Assembly (NCBI RefSeq): GCF_014195535.1
Contig: NZ_JACIBY010000001.1
Coordinates: forward strand, 186,001 to 250,000
Length of the DNA stretch: 64,000 bases
Origin: Runella defluvii
GTDB taxonomy: Bacteria; Bacteroidota; Bacteroidia; Cytophagales; Spirosomataceae
Direction of reading: 5' to 3'
Part shown: piece by piece, positions 17,287-26,434 of the stretch
Position numbering within the stretch: position 1 is the stretch's first letter
Layout of the letters: each line of letters opens with the position of its first letter
Made by a program: the position numbers and the translations under genes
The notes under the pieces: model-generated
Seen by the model: the letters and a program-made list of their open reading frames with translations, nothing else
The model's database searches: none
What the model was told of the DNA's origin: nothing

Positions 17287-18456
17287 TTACGTTTGTAAAT
17301 GTCCATTAAAGAACTCAAGTATAGTTGCCAATGCTTTTTCGCCGTGCATGATTTCCCCGTTGTCAAGCGATTCTTTGGCAGCGTTGGCCGCTCTTTTTCG
17401 CATACTTATTTCATAAGCAGAAATAGCCTCTTGCAAAGTACTGTATTGTTTGCAAGTCAAGCACTCACACAATTCCAACGCATCACGCATTGCCATATTT
17501 ACGCCTTCACCCGCAAATGGGGGCATTACGTGAGCTGCATCGCCAAGCATTGTCAGGTTGGGCAACGCGTCCCAAGTTTGATCTAATGGCATACAATAGA
17601 TGGGGCGAGGGACAAAGGGTACTACTGTATTTTCAAACAGTTCGTGCCAAATTGTACTCCATTCAGCGTATGTTGTTTTAAACCATTCAAGCAACTCTGC
17701 TTTGGCATTAAAATTTAAACCACTATTGACTTCCCAATGTTCATCTGCTTTGAAACTTGCATAAAAGCCGATTTCTCCATTGCCTTTTTGACCCATTAAA
17801 ATATCTTTTTTGTTGCCAAAAGCCATTATTTTTCCCCCATTGAGCAAAGCAAAAATTTTTGGTACGGTATTTTGTGCGTCATAAATGGTGCCTTCAAGCA
17901 TGGTGATACCCGAATAAAAAGGCTCAATATCTGTGAGATAAGGGCGAATTTTTGAATTTGCTCCGTCGGCGGCAATAACGATGTCTGCATAAGTGGAGTT
18001 TCCGTTTTTGAAGTGTAGCAACCAACCATCGCCCTGTTTGTCCATTGCAATAAAATGACTGTTCCATACCACGGTTTCGGGCTGTAATGATTCTAACAAG
18101 ATTTTCCTCAGTGCCCCACGGTCGATTTCGGGACGAAAATGGGGGTTGCCGAAATTCTCTTCTATTTTGATTTCGTGGTCGCTAAAAAATACTTCCGCAT
18201 TTTCATCCATTATTTTCTTTCGGTCTGCCTTGGGAAGAAAATTGTTTTTGAATTCTTCTAACAGGTTTGCCTTGATAATCGCTGCCAAACCCGATTCTTT
18301 GTGTAAGTCGAGTGGTGAGCCTTGCACACGGGCATTCTTATTCAAATCTCGTTCATACACCTTTACCTTAATCTTTTCTTGTTGCAATAGCTTGGCCAAT
18401 GTAAGCCCACCTGGCCCACCACCAACGATGGCGATTTCTTTGTTTTGTAATTTCAT
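17287..18456 (-). CDS. FAD-dependent monooxygenase, TetX-like
   Basis: 389 residues, a class A flavoprotein hydroxylase. FAD-binding motifs: IVGGGPGGLTLAKLLQQ near the N-terminus, GSPLDLHKESG, PEIDRGALRKILLESL, ADIVIAADGANSKIR, and GDAAHVMPPFAGEGVNMA. The whole length aligns with tetracycline-inactivating Tet(X) from memory. However, the tetracycline-contact residues Q192, R213 and H234 correspond to E, K and G here, so a different aromatic substrate is likely. It is the third gene of a minus-strand run glyoxalase, AraC, monooxygenase, DUF1330. Confidence 0.88.
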   Translation of the reverse strand: MKLQNKEIAIVGGGPGGLTLAKLLQQEKIKVKVYERDLNKNARVQGSPLDLHKESGLAAIIKANLLEEFKNNFLPKADRKKIMDENAEVFFSDHEIKIEENFGNPHFRPEIDRGALRKILLESLQPETVVWNSHFIAMDKQGDGWLLHFKNGNSTYADIVIAADGANSKIRPYLTDIEPFYSGITMLEGTIYDAQNTVPKIFALLNGGKIMAFGNKKDILMGQKGNGEIGFYASFKADEHWEVNSGLNFNAKAELLEWFKTTYAEWSTIWHELFENTVVPFVPRPIYCMPLDQTWDALPNLTMLGDAAHVMPPFAGEGVNMAMRDALELCECLTCKQYSTLQEAISAYEISMRKRAANAAKESLDNGEIMHGEKALATILEFFNGHLQT

Positions 18457-18486
18457 GCTGAATACCTTTTTATTGACTGCACAAAA

Positions 18487-19242
18487 CTACTTTGAGGGAA
18501 GGGTCGAAAATTGTATAAATCGGTCGTTTTGGTTTCGTTTCAGTTCTTTCGGTGAAACCCCTGAGAGTTTTCTCACTTCTTTGATAAAGTGTGATTGGTC
18601 GGCAAAACTTTGCTGGGGAGATAGCTTACCTGCTTTGATGTGACCAAATGAAGCTCGAAAACGAAGAATACTGCAATACGCTTTTAGAGAAATACCAAAC
18701 CGCTGATTGAAATAACGGTTGATTTGTCGACTGCTCCAAAACACATTCTCAGAAAGCTCTTTAACCGTCATTTCGCCGTTGGATGAGTAAATAAGGTCAA
18801 AGAGTTTTTGTTTTCTATTGTCAGTTTCTTTAGGTAGAAGAGATTGGATTTTTTGAGTTGCCTTTTGGCAAAATAGGTCAAAATCTTTCAGGTCGTCTGC
18901 GCTAAACCCCCAAAAATCGCTGGGTAAATAGTTGGCATTGTCCAGTAAATCAGAAATTGTACCTTGAATGATATACTCTGTTGCAAGTAGTTTGAAACTT
19001 ATGACAAACATGACTGATTTGGCAGCCAAGGTGGCTTGGTCGGGCCGTGTTTCAAGCCCTGAGAGTGTAATGTGGAAAGGTTCGGTAGCTGATTGAGAAA
19101 AAAACAAATCAATTCGCCCGTCAGGTAAAATAACGATGTCTTTGCTGTTGTCTGTGTGATTTTTTAGTAGCCAAAAACTCTCTACAAAGTCGTCAAGCGA
19201 TTTGTGAGGTTTGATAAATTTGTATTCAAATTCCTTGTCCAT
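18487..19242 (-). CDS. AraC family transcriptional regulator
   Basis: 251 residues from the ATG at 19240-19242 (MDKEFEYKFIKPHKSLDDFV). The N-terminal half belongs to the DUF6597-type AraC group (ESFWLLKN, IVILPDGRIDLFFS). The C-terminal HTH pair is VKELSENVFWSSRQINRYFN then HFIKEVRKLSGVSPKELKRN. It lies 30 bp upstream of the TetX-like gene and 24 bp downstream of a glyoxalase gene, all on one strand, so it probably regulates its own operon. Confidence 0.9.
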   Translation of the reverse strand: MDKEFEYKFIKPHKSLDDFVESFWLLKNHTDNSKDIVILPDGRIDLFFSQSATEPFHITLSGLETRPDQATLAAKSVMFVISFKLLATEYIIQGTISDLLDNANYLPSDFWGFSADDLKDFDLFCQKATQKIQSLLPKETDNRKQKLFDLIYSSNGEMTVKELSENVFWSSRQINRYFNQRFGISLKAYCSILRFRASFGHIKAGKLSPQQSFADQSHFIKEVRKLSGVSPKELKRNQNDRFIQFSTLPSK

Positions 19243-19266
19243 GGTACGATGTCCGTTTGTCATCCG

Positions 19267-19632
19267 CTACACTTTTAACCAAGTCGGAGAGTCTTCGGTC
19301 GGTTGGTTGACTCGAATTAAATGACCATCTGGGTCGCTAAATTCAATGCTTGTCATCCCTAAATGTGATTTTTTGGGTTCGCTAAAGCTAATTCCATTTG
19401 CGGAGAGTCTTTCGATTACCTCTGGCAAATTATCTGTCAAAAAACTTACAACAGCCGTAGTGGGCGATAAATGGGTGGACGTATTAAAGTCAATCCCTCC
19501 CACTCCCGATTGGAAAACGTTGAGTGCTGCTTGGTCAACCGAAGTATTTAGACTTAAAATAGTGTTGTAAAATGATTTACTTTTGGCGGGGTCACTGGTT
19601 CCCAGCTCAATTTCGTGAAGTCTTATTTTCAT
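19267..19632 (-). CDS. Glyoxalase/VOC superfamily protein
   Basis: 121 residues from the ATG at 19630-19632 (MKIRLHEIELGTSDPAKSKSFYN). One beta-alpha-beta-beta-beta pair typical of vicinal-oxygen-chelate proteins is visible in the N-terminal half and again at SIEFSDPDGHLIRVNQP. Metal ligand candidates are His6/Glu8 and the Asp/His of DPDGH. The function could be a glyoxalase, dioxygenase or antibiotic-binding protein; the sequence does not decide. A VOC pseudogene remnant lies just upstream. Confidence 0.8.
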   Translation of the reverse strand: MKIRLHEIELGTSDPAKSKSFYNTILSLNTSVDQAALNVFQSGVGGIDFNTSTHLSPTTAVVSFLTDNLPEVIERLSANGISFSEPKKSHLGMTSIEFSDPDGHLIRVNQPTEDSPTWLKV

Positions 19633-19681
19633 TTTAGTGGGGGGGGGATACAGTTGAAGCAAATGCTGGAAATTCATCACT

Positions 19682-19798
19682 CTAAAATGCCTTTGAAGTG
19701 CATGAGTTTTGTAAACCCTCCATCCAATCTGACTTATAAAAATTGAATGCTTCTTCAGCACTTTGGTTGAAATTGATGTGGAGACTGGCAAGTGTCAC
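19682..19798 (-). pseudogene. N-terminal remnant of a PhnB-like VOC gene
   Basis: On the minus strand a GTG-initiated stretch of 38 codons includes LHINFNQSAEEAFNFYKS, the hallmark N-terminus of PhnB-like VOC proteins. It then loses homology and stops at TAG (19682-19684). It directly precedes the intact glyoxalase gene, so it is probably a decayed neighbour or duplicate. No downstream continuation was recognised in other frames. Confidence 0.55.
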
Positions 19799-19838
19799 AC
19801 TAACAGGCTTTTAAAGTGTTTTGTCTAGTTGTTTTTGG

Positions 19839-20225
19839 CTATTTGAAAGAGTTGTTTTTCAATATTTTATTAAATACAAATAATGAAAAAACAACCCCAA
19901 AAAATGAAGCATAAATATCATACCAATCAAACACTCGGTCAGGTTGATATTTATCTCGGATTTCATTTAATATCATTAACAAAAAGGTGCCAATACATGA
20001 AATAACGAAATGCTCTAGGGATTTGTTGAGTCGTATTCTATTGCTAGCATATATAAAAGGTATCGCAAAAGCCAAACCAAAATTGGGTAAAAACCCCAAA
20101 ATAAATAGTACAAAATCGTTGCTACCGAAGTAGGGTCTTAAAAATTTTGATAAATACAGCATCATACCGACTACAATCGAAGTTGCAACTATTTTCTGTT
20201 CTTTTTTGGTATCAATGGATTCCAT
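19839..20225 (-). CDS. Small integral membrane protein, function unknown
   Basis: 128 residues with four predicted membrane segments (about residues 12-30, 38-58, 70-88 and 105-122). The segment LNEIRDKYQPDRVFDWYD followed by a hydrophobic helix recalls the C-terminal motif of VanZ-like proteins, but the rest is not diagnostic. It is a single gene on the minus strand, with 206 bp to the glyoxalase gene. Function is not assigned. Confidence 0.65.
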   Translation of the reverse strand: MESIDTKKEQKIVATSIVVGMMLYLSKFLRPYFGSNDFVLFILGFLPNFGLAFAIPFIYASNRIRLNKSLEHFVISCIGTFLLMILNEIRDKYQPDRVFDWYDIYASFFGVVFSLFVFNKILKNNSFK

Positions 20226-20535
20226 CAGCTAGAATTTTACTTTGATTTAATACTCGCCGCTGATTTTAGCGAGAGTATCAGTTTGCAAAGTATTGTAATT
20301 CAAAAGTTTACTAGCCTGTTGCTACACTTTATTTCTCTATTTCAGCAATTCGTTACACATTCTATAACGTACTTTTTTTTTCCTATTTCCCAGCCCTTAC
20401 TCATCGAAAGCGAGTATTGAGCAAAGTTTTTATTTTTCCACGAAAAAATAGAATGATTTTGGGTAAAAAAGGGTAAGGTTGCCATTTTAGTAGCAAATCC
20501 TCTACCCCTTGACCACGATTTCTTCTTCTCGAAAA
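20226..20535. other. 310-bp intergenic region; holds leader shared with the 25224 gene
   Basis: AT-rich and without a coding frame. The only notable sequence is GGGTAAAAAAGG at 20461-20472, exactly 75 bp before the ATG of the next gene, followed at +43 by ACCCCTT. Both elements recur at nearly the same spacing before the gene at 25224. Confidence 0.5.
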
Positions 20536-23500
20536 ATGAAAAACATCATTTCGTTTCCTCCTAAACCCTTATTACTTAGTACGGGCTTGTTGTTGCTATA
20601 TGCGCAGGGTTGCAGTGTACCGCAAAAACAAGTAGTTTCTAAAGATAAATTTGCCGACCACGTTCGCACTACCGAGTTTCGGACGCCTGAGCAAGAACGT
20701 CGAGGGTTCACGCTGCCGCCAGGTTTTGAAATTACGCTTTTTGCGTCCGAACCCCAGATTGCCAAACCCATCAATATAGAGTTTGACGACCGCGGGCGGC
20801 TGTGGGTTTCGCACTCGCTTGATTATCCGATGCCTGCGGTTTCGGGGGGAGGGAAAGATAAAATCACCATTTTAGAAGATACCAACGGCGACGGGAAAGC
20901 CGATAAATTTACTGATTTTCAGGATGGGCTCACTATTCCTATTGGCATCATGCCCGTAACCGACGGTGCTATTGCGTACAGCATTCCCAACGTCTATCAT
21001 TTTACTGATGCCAACAACGATGGCAAAGCCGACCACCGAAAAGTGGTTTTGGGGGAGTTTGGCTACAAAGATACCCACGGAATGGTGAGCAATTTTGTAC
21101 GTGGGTTTGACGGTTGGATGCACTCGTGCCACGGTTTTACCAATACGTCCAAAATCGCGGGTACCGATGGTGATTCGGTGACGATGGTATCGGGCAATAC
21201 CTTTCGCTTTCGAACCGACGGCAGTCGCGTAGAACAAACCACCTACGGGCGTGTCAATCCGTTTGGATATGCCTACGACGAACGCGGGTTTTTGTACTCC
21301 GTCGATTGTCACTCCAAACCCATTTACCAGCTCATTAAAGGCGCTGATTATCCACATTTTGGCAAGAAACCAACGGGGATTGGTTTTGGTCCCGAAATGA
21401 TGAGCTACGAACTAGGCTCAACGGCGCTTTCGGGCTTGGTGTATTACATTGGCGAGCAGTTTCCTGCCGAATACCGCAACAGTTTTTACAACGGCGACGT
21501 GGTTACGTGTCGCATCAACCGCAACACCATTACCTACAATGGCTCAACACCCGTGGCGCACAAAGAAGCCGATTTTTTGGTCAGCGACGACCCTTGGTTT
21601 CGTCCCGTGGATGTGAAAGTTGGCCCCGACGGAGCGCTCTATATTGCCGATTTCTACAATCGAATCATTGGTCACTACGAAGTACCGCTCAATCACCCAG
21701 GCCGCGACCGCACCAGTGGACGTATTTGGCGGATTACTTACAAAGGGAGCTCCGCCCAACCCTCTTTGAAAGATTGGTCAAAAGCCTCTATCGACGAGTT
21801 GGTGGCAGGGTTGAGCCATCCCCAGCTCAACGTTCGTCTAAAAATAGCGGATCGTTTGGTGGATGGCTGGAAAGAAAAGGCTATTCCGCCTGTGTCGCAG
21901 TTGCTGGCCTCGCCTACGACCGATGCTAAGGTGTTTGTGCAGGGGCTTTGGATACTTCACCGCTTAAACGCTCTGCCCACTTCGGCCTTGGAAAAAGCCC
22001 TGCACCATCCCGACCCACTGGTGCAAGTACACGGATACCGCGTATTGGCGGAGTCGGCGGCCATTAGCGATGCCCATCAGGCATTGGCTGTGGGAGCATT
22101 GGCCGATAAAGACTCTTTTGTACGCCGAGTAGCGGCCGAAGTTTTGACCCGTTTTCCTGCGTTGAAAAATATCGCTCCATTGGCGGATTTGTACCAACAA
22201 ACCAACGACGAAGATTCGCATTTGAAATACACAACCCTGCTAGCTATACGTACAAATTTGGCTGCAAAAGGCATGATTCGTCAGGTGGCAAGCGCGACTT
22301 GGAGCGAGACCCAACGAGCTATTTTAAGCAAAGCGGCGGTGGATGTTTCCTCGCCCGAAGTGGCATCCTTTGTTTTGGAATATGCTACCCAACGCTCATT
22401 GCCCACCGACGAGTTGGCCAAGTACCTGGAATACACCGCTCGCTATACGGATGCCCTTGCGCTCAACGAAACCATTGGCTCTTTGGAAAAACGTTACGCA
22501 GATAACCGCGAAGGGCAATTTGCGTTTTATAACGCGCTGCGAAGAGGACTGGCGCAGGGAGGAAAAACGGTGACTAGCCGTATGCAAGAGTGGGGGACAA
22601 CACTGGCAAAGCAGTATTTGGAACAACCGTTGGTGGAAAAAGAAACGGCTCAGCAAGTGGCGCGGCGGGTGCAGGCGGCCGAGGTAGCGGGCGAGTTTAA
22701 GAGCAAATCGTTGGAGCCGTCGGTGCTTCGTTTGTTTAAAAATACCCAAGCCGACGACCGAGTGCGGGTAGCCGCTGCCAGTGCGCTCATGAGCACCGAT
22801 GCTTCCGCGTACACGCCGCTGATTGGCGGGGTGTTTTTGGAACGTTCGGAAAGGGTATCCTTACGGGAAAAACTGGTTGGGGTACTGACGCGTACCCATA
22901 CGCCTGAAGTAAACGGATGGCTGCGAAAAGGACTAAACGGGGGGGCGCGTAGCTTACAAGGGGTGATTGCGGCGGCGTTGGCCAACTCCGAGTCGGGCAT
23001 TGACCAATTGCTCAATGCCTTAAAAGAAGAAGAAATCAACGTGGACGTGGTCAGGGAAGGAGCGGTGAAAGAGCGCTTGGCGTCGAAGATGACGCCTAAG
23101 CAGCAAGCTTTGCTCAACGAATTGACGGCGGGGAGCGCCAATGAGTTTGAGGAACGTCAACAACTGATTCAGGCGCGTTTGGCGGGTTTTGAGTCGTCGA
23201 AAGCAACGGCCGAGGCGGGCAAAAGTGTATTTGTACAAAATTGCAGTTCGTGTCACCAAATCAAAGGTGCGGGTGGGTTGATTGGCCCGCAGTTGGACGG
23301 GATTGGGAATTGGGGTAAAAAAGCACTTTCGGAAAAGATATTAGACCCCAATCGGAATATCTCGGAGGCGTTTCGGAATTACAACATTACGCTCAACAAC
23401 GGCCAAACCATGACGGGACTGTATCGCCGCACGGAAGGACAAACGATGATTTTTGCCAACAACGCAGGACAGGAGTTTTCGGTAGTGAAAAATGACATCA

Positions 23501-23607
23501 AAGACTACAAAGCCTCTAAATACACCTTGATGCCCGACCAATTCAGAAATACCATTCCTGAAAAGGACTTTTATGCGCTTTTGGGATTTTTATTGAAAAC
23601 GAAGTAG
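20536..23607 (+). CDS. PVC-type membrane-bound dehydrogenase with HEAT repeats and C-terminal cytochrome c domain
   Basis: 1023 residues from the ATG at 20536, which gives a lipoprotein signal (LLLLYAQGC). About residues 45-400 are a beta-propeller dehydrogenase-like domain (LPPGFEITLFASEPQIAKP; DTNGDGKADKFTDF; DVKVGPDGALYIADFYN; GRIWRI). The middle, about residues 410-860, is helical with HEAT-like repeats. The C-terminus is a haem-binding domain with CSSCH (C903, C906, H907) and GLIGPQLDGIG. Such proteins occur in Planctomycetes, Verrucomicrobia and Bacteroidota and are thought to oxidise sugars or related compounds; the substrate is unknown. A motif shared with the gene at 25224 precedes it. 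Confidence 0.92.
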   Translation: MKNIISFPPKPLLLSTGLLLLYAQGCSVPQKQVVSKDKFADHVRTTEFRTPEQERRGFTLPPGFEITLFASEPQIAKPINIEFDDRGRLWVSHSLDYPMPAVSGGGKDKITILEDTNGDGKADKFTDFQDGLTIPIGIMPVTDGAIAYSIPNVYHFTDANNDGKADHRKVVLGEFGYKDTHGMVSNFVRGFDGWMHSCHGFTNTSKIAGTDGDSVTMVSGNTFRFRTDGSRVEQTTYGRVNPFGYAYDERGFLYSVDCHSKPIYQLIKGADYPHFGKKPTGIGFGPEMMSYELGSTALSGLVYYIGEQFPAEYRNSFYNGDVVTCRINRNTITYNGSTPVAHKEADFLVSDDPWFRPVDVKVGPDGALYIADFYNRIIGHYEVPLNHPGRDRTSGRIWRITYKGSSAQPSLKDWSKASIDELVAGLSHPQLNVRLKIADRLVDGWKEKAIPPVSQLLASPTTDAKVFVQGLWILHRLNALPTSALEKALHHPDPLVQVHGYRVLAESAAISDAHQALAVGALADKDSFVRRVAAEVLTRFPALKNIAPLADLYQQTNDEDSHLKYTTLLAIRTNLAAKGMIRQVASATWSETQRAILSKAAVDVSSPEVASFVLEYATQRSLPTDELAKYLEYTARYTDALALNETIGSLEKRYADNREGQFAFYNALRRGLAQGGKTVTSRMQEWGTTLAKQYLEQPLVEKETAQQVARRVQAAEVAGEFKSKSLEPSVLRLFKNTQADDRVRVAAASALMSTDASAYTPLIGGVFLERSERVSLREKLVGVLTRTHTPEVNGWLRKGLNGGARSLQGVIAAALANSESGIDQLLNALKEEEINVDVVREGAVKERLASKMTPKQQALLNELTAGSANEFEERQQLIQARLAGFESSKATAEAGKSVFVQNCSSCHQIKGAGGLIGPQLDGIGNWGKKALSEKILDPNRNISEAFRNYNITLNNGQTMTGLYRRTEGQTMIFANNAGQEFSVVKNDIKDYKASKYTLMPDQFRNTIPEKDFYALLGFLLKTK

Positions 23608-23643
23608 TGGATGGTGATAGTTGGTTGAACATATTAAACGTGG

Positions 23644-24132
23644 CTAAAGGGATGCCAATAGGTGGTCGAGTTCATCCAAGGTCGCCGTAAATCCTTCTTT
23701 GAAGCCCATTTCAATCATTTTCTCCATCCGTTCGAGCGAGTCGTTGTAGATGACAATGCTAACTTTTGTCTTGCCGTTTTCCTCACCGAAGCTATAATCC
23801 CAATCAGAACCTGGAAGGTTGGGGTTTTCGTCGGCATCCGCAAATGCGCTCAAGTACTTAAAATTGGTTTTTGGCGTGATGGAAGTATATTTCTGGAGCG
23901 ACCACGTCATGTGTCCTTCGGGACTTACCATGGCATAAAACCTTTTACCACCTACGGTAAAGTCCATTACTTTGGTTTTTGAGGTCCAAGGTTTGGGAGC
24001 CCACCATTGGTCAAGAATTTCTTGTTTTGTGAAGGCGTCCCAAACCAGCGAAAGGTCAGCGGCAAATTCGCGGGTTATGAAAACCGATTTAGCGGCTTTA
24101 TCAACGGTAAAGTCAAACAATAAATGGTTCAT
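23644..24132 (-). CDS. SRPBCC (AHSA1-type) domain protein
   Basis: 162 residues from the ATG at 24130-24132 ([19 protein letters not shown]). The AHSA1/START-like helix-grip fold is recognisable from [49 protein letters not shown], and the C-terminal long helix [17 protein letters not shown]. It binds a hydrophobic ligand or acts as a co-chaperone-like protein; in many genomes such genes travel with ArsR regulators, but none is here. A clear promoter lies upstream at 24191-24223. Confidence 0.88.
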   Translation of the reverse strand: MNHLLFDFTVDKAAKSVFITREFAADLSLVWDAFTKQEILDQWWAPKPWTSKTKVMDFTVGGKRFYAMVSPEGHMTWSLQKYTSITPKTNFKYLSAFADADENPNLPGSDWDYSFGEENGKTKVSIVIYNDSLERMEKMIEMGFKEGFTATLDELDHLLASL

Positions 24133-24190
24133 GTTTAGTATGTTTAAATGGTTGATAATTGGTTTTTTCAATTGAGAAACTGACTGGTTG

Positions 24191-24223
24191 CAAATATATG
24201 TGCAACTTTTCGGTTTCTCAAAA
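24191..24223 (-). promoter_or_regulatory. Bacteroidota-type promoter of the SRPBCC gene
   Basis: On the minus strand TTTTG (24219-24223), a 20-bp spacer, and TATATTTG (24191-24198) match the consensus exactly. The leader would be about 55 nt. Confidence 0.7.
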
Positions 24224-24294
24224 TTTGTGTTGAAAAAAATAAACGTAGCTTAAACGTTGGGTAGGTGGGAAGGAATGAGGAGTTTGTCGATGAC

Positions 24295-25010
24295 TTATTG
24301 ATTGTTTTCTTGTTCAATCGCCGAGATTTCGTTCATTATTAAGGCTTGTAGCTCATCTTTGGGCAATAAGAGTTGATATTCGGCTACAATTTTATTTTTT
24401 CTACTAATCGTTTTTCCAATTCCGCTTCTTTCACTTTTTCGGTTATGCCTAAGAAACCAAGATTGTACGCGTCTTTAAACACTTCGTTGGCATAATCAGC
24501 ATCAATTTCGGGAAGTGTTTTGTTAAAATTATGTGATTTGATTTGCTTTTGGGCGTAGGCGTAACTGTCCATTTTTATGGCGTTGAGCAGCCAATCTCGA
24601 CTCCAACTTTTTTCAATGGTTTGCTGCATATACCAATGGCGTACAATTTTATCTTTCACTTTTTCCATCAACAAGATATGATGCCCCCAAGGTATTTTTG
24701 CAACAGCCTGTTGCAAAATTGGGATTTCGGGATATTCTAAGGCAAAACGCAACATATAGCCCAAGTTTCTTTCTGAAAAACCTTTAAGGTCGGGAAAGGC
24801 TTGCTTCAAATCTGCTGTTAACCTGGGAATTACCTTTGCTGACCACCCTTCTTGCTGTTGGCGTTCGGCTATCATTCTACCCGTTTGCCAATACAACAAT
24901 ATCATTTCGGTATTTACGGCAAGTGAGGCGCGAAGACGTGCTTGCTGTATGGCGCTTTTTATTTCGCCAAGCAACGATTGGTATTTTACGATTTCAATTT
25001 CTTTGCTCAT
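24295..25010 (-). pseudogene. DUF1016/YhcG-like protein with the PD-(D/E)XK nuclease domain deleted
   Basis: The first 208 codons (24384-25010) encode the DUF1016 N-terminal domain (ASLAVNTEMILLYWQTGRMI; GFSERNLGYMLRFALEYP; IPWGHHILLMEKVKD; LGFLGITEKVKEAELEKRL) and end prematurely at TAG (24384-24386). In another frame, starting within the same bases, IVAEYQLLLPKDELQALI continues to a stop at 24295. That is the C-terminal tail of the family; compare IIVAEYWTELPPKHELEAKL in the intact copy at 30924. The roughly 130-residue nuclease core that should lie between is absent, so an internal deletion plus frameshift has fused head to tail. Confidence 0.75.
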
Positions 25011-25223
25011 CCCTCTTTTTAATAAACCTTTTGTGTTAATGTTCAGAGTTCTTGCAATTTCGTTGGAGTCTAATGAATTTTTGAAAGGTCAAAGATAGGA
25101 AGGCAGACTTTACGTTCGCCCACTTCTCCGAAAAAACAAACCAACTGTGGGTAAAAAAGGAGGGGAGGGACACTTTAATTAAAAATTCTCACCCCTTTTC
25201 TAAACTCCTTTTTCTCCCCAAAA

Positions 25224-26390
25224 ATGAAAACGTATTCGTTGTCTCTAGCCTTTGGGCTACTTCTAGTGTGGATGAGCTTGCCTGCTTCTGCGCAAACCAA
25301 CCGCCCCATCAAATTTCAAAAACAAGTGCTCACGAAAATGTTCTTTTCCGAAGGCGTAGCCGTGGGCGACGTCAACCGCGACGGAAAAAAAGATGTGCTG
25401 TCGGGGGCGTTTTGGTACGAAGCACCTAACTGGAAACAGCACGAAATTGCTAAAGGCGATACATTTACGGTCAACGGTGGCTACAGCAATTCGTTTTTGA
25501 ACTTTAGCATGGACGTCAATCAAGACGGTTGGATAGACTTTATTCGCGTCGATACCCCAGGAGAATCGGTGGTTTGGTACGAAAATCCCAAAAATAAAGC
25601 GGGGCATTGGAAAGCGTACACCATTCACAAATCCATTGGAAATGAGTCGCCTGCTTTTACAGATCTCGACGGCGACGGACGTCTTGATATCATCGGAAAC
25701 GACCCCGAAGCCAAGCAAATGATTTGGCTCAAAGCTCCTTTCAAAAAAGGTGATACCGAGTGGAAACGCTACGTGATTAGTACCGACAATATTGGAATAC
25801 ACAAATACACCCACGGCTTGGGCGTGGTGGACATGAACGGCGATGGGCGGTTGGATGTGCTGATGCGTGAAGGTTGGTGGGAAGCCCCTGCGGATCGTAC
25901 GCAGCCGAATTGGACGTTTCACCGAGCCAATTTGGGGGAAGAATGCTCGCAAATGTACCTACTCGATGTCAATAAAGACGGCCTAAAAGACGTCATTAGC
26001 ATGTCGGCGCACAAATACGGCATGTGGTGGCATCAGCAAGGCAAAGATGCGCAAGGGAATCCGACCTGGGAAAAACACGAAATTGGGAAACTATTTTCAC
26101 AAACCCACGGCTTGGCCTTGGCCGACATCAACAAAGATGGAAACCCCGATTTGGTGACGGGCAAGCGCTTTTTTGCCCATAACGGCAAAGACCCAGGGGC
26201 GTTTGAGCCTGCCGTATTGTATTGGTTTGAGTTTAAACCTGGCCCTAACCCAACGTGGATTCCGCACCAGATTGACGATAACTCGGGCGTAGGGCTGCAT
26301 TTGGTAGTGGAAGACATGAACCGCGACGGGCTGCTGGACATCATTACTGCAAACAAAAAAGGAGCCCACGTGTTTCTTCAACAGAAATAA
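25224..26390 (+). CDS. Secreted FG-GAP/VCBS repeat protein
   Basis: 388 residues with signal peptide (LAFGLLLVWMSLPASAQT). It contains at least six FG-GAP/VCBS repeats with calcium-type loops: DVNRDGKKDVLSG, DLDGDGRLDI, DMNGDGRLDV, DVNKDGLKDV, DINKDGNPDLVTG and DMNRDGLLDI, each with WYE or WW-type strands. This gives a seven-bladed propeller, found in secreted proteins of Bacteroidota and Planctomycetes, sometimes near PVC-type cytochromes. No catalytic motif. The 75-nt upstream segment resembles that of the PVC-type dehydrogenase gene at 20536, suggesting joint regulation (inference). Confidence 0.9.
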   Translation: MKTYSLSLAFGLLLVWMSLPASAQTNRPIKFQKQVLTKMFFSEGVAVGDVNRDGKKDVLSGAFWYEAPNWKQHEIAKGDTFTVNGGYSNSFLNFSMDVNQDGWIDFIRVDTPGESVVWYENPKNKAGHWKAYTIHKSIGNESPAFTDLDGDGRLDIIGNDPEAKQMIWLKAPFKKGDTEWKRYVISTDNIGIHKYTHGLGVVDMNGDGRLDVLMREGWWEAPADRTQPNWTFHRANLGEECSQMYLLDVNKDGLKDVISMSAHKYGMWWHQQGKDAQGNPTWEKHEIGKLFSQTHGLALADINKDGNPDLVTGKRFFAHNGKDPGAFEPAVLYWFEFKPGPNPTWIPHQIDDNSGVGLHLVVEDMNRDGLLDIITANKKGAHVFLQQK

Positions 26391-26434
26391 ATAAAACAGG
26401 TGCGTACAGGACAGAATTTTGAAAGAAGCTGTCG

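Noticed and set aside
17287-18456. Tetracycline resistance gene tet(X)
   Set aside because: The fold matches but the three remembered substrate-contact residues are all different; there is no mobile element, and the operon context suggests another substrate.
20502-20535. Start of the PVC-type gene at 20509
   Set aside because: The additional nine residues precede the lipoprotein signal peptide; the ATG at 20536 gives a normal n-region.
25263-25952. 229-codon ORF antisense to the FG-GAP gene
   Set aside because: Mirror of the repetitive DxDGxxD codons; no family resemblance.
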